A DNA stretch of 15,912 bases from Planctomicrobium sp. (GTDB lineage: Bacteria > Planctomycetota > Planctomycetia > Planctomycetales > Planctomycetaceae), in NCBI GenBank assembly GCA_018659505.1, contig JABJMI010000293.1:1-15912 (forward strand), read 5' to 3'. Below the pieces are notes generated by a model. The model searched no databases. It worked only from the letters and a program-made list of their open reading frames with translations, and had not been told where the DNA came from. Shown here one piece after another: positions 15,726 through 15,912 of the stretch. Position 1 is the stretch's first letter. Every line of letters starts with the position of its first letter. Position numbers and translations under genes: made by a program.

Positions 15726-15912
15726 ATGCGAAATACTTTCTTCTCGACTCTGATTTGTATCGCGACCTTTTCTGGAACTACGTCCGCTGCTGAGTTTCTG
15801 TTGAAGGATGGTGAGCGAGTGCTGTTCCTTGGCAACACAATGGTTGAGCGAGAGCAGGAATATGGGGATTGGGAATTGCAGCTGACATTGGCTGCTGGCG
15901 AGAAGAAGCTCA
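15726..15912 (+). CDS. Secreted SGNH/GDSL-type protein, N-terminal part only
   Basis: The frame opens with ATG at 15726 and runs off the window end after 62 codons. It begins with a signal peptide, [17 protein letters not shown] to about TSAA-EFLL. This is followed by [25 protein letters not shown], which resembles the start of planctomycete SGNH/GDSL esterase-like proteins, where the block 1 Gly-Asp-Ser region reads FLGNT or FLGDT. The nucleophile serine is therefore replaced by threonine or lies elsewhere; only the N-terminus can be judged. The ribosome binding site is weak (CCGAGAT just upstream). It lies 82 bases after the terminator of the oxidoreductase gene, so it has its own promoter; TTGAGC and TAGAAT stand just upstream but with a short 15-base spacer. 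Confidence 0.6.
   Translation, partial: MRNTFFSTLICIATFSGTTSAAEFLLKDGERVLFLGNTMVEREQEYGDWELQLTLAAGEKKL

Overview
The window looks like a piece of chromosome from a member of the Planctomycetota. The evidence is a type I sulfatase, a Tat-exported Gfo/Idh/MocA oxidoreductase, the start of a secreted SGNH/GDSL-type protein, a DoxX-like membrane protein with a very large insert, and roughly even base composition. No tRNA, rRNA, CRISPR array, transposase or phage gene is visible. All gene identities come from reading motifs, not from database searches.

Positions 1-5500. The minus strand carries a three-gene run: a peroxiredoxin (AhpC/Prx1 type), an AhpD-like CxxC protein and a TIM-barrel sugar isomerase/epimerase. 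A repeated hairpin element separates each pair. The first two make a plausible peroxide-detoxification pair. A 355-base region with a strong palindrome 39-62 bases before the peroxiredoxin start separates this run from two plus-strand genes. These are an ApbE-type FAD:protein FMN transferase and a DoxX-like protein with about 360 residues inserted after its first membrane helix.

Positions 5500-13600. All genes are on the minus strand. In transcription order they are: an HtrA-like two-PDZ protein whose protease active site is destroyed, an exported sulfatase, alanyl-tRNA synthetase (alaS), a small STAS-domain protein, and a group II PLP-dependent decarboxylase. The last converges with the DoxX gene on a shared hairpin.

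Positions 13600-15912. A 620-base gene-free region holds inverted pairs of short periodic repeats and a good sigma-70-like promoter. It is followed by the Tat-exported oxidoreductase (TTG start with a strong ribosome binding site), a strong intrinsic terminator, and the truncated start of a secreted SGNH/GDSL-type gene.

The most unusual features are intergenic. Three families of short-unit repeats occur as head-to-head inverted pairs (64-201, 11896-11987, 13765-13931), with single or degenerate relatives nearby. A second hairpin family with an A/T-rich core sits directly behind stop codons. Among the proteins, the pseudo-protease HtrA relative and the DoxX protein with its insert deserve a second look. 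I did not find a convincing new multi-gene defence or metabolic system.
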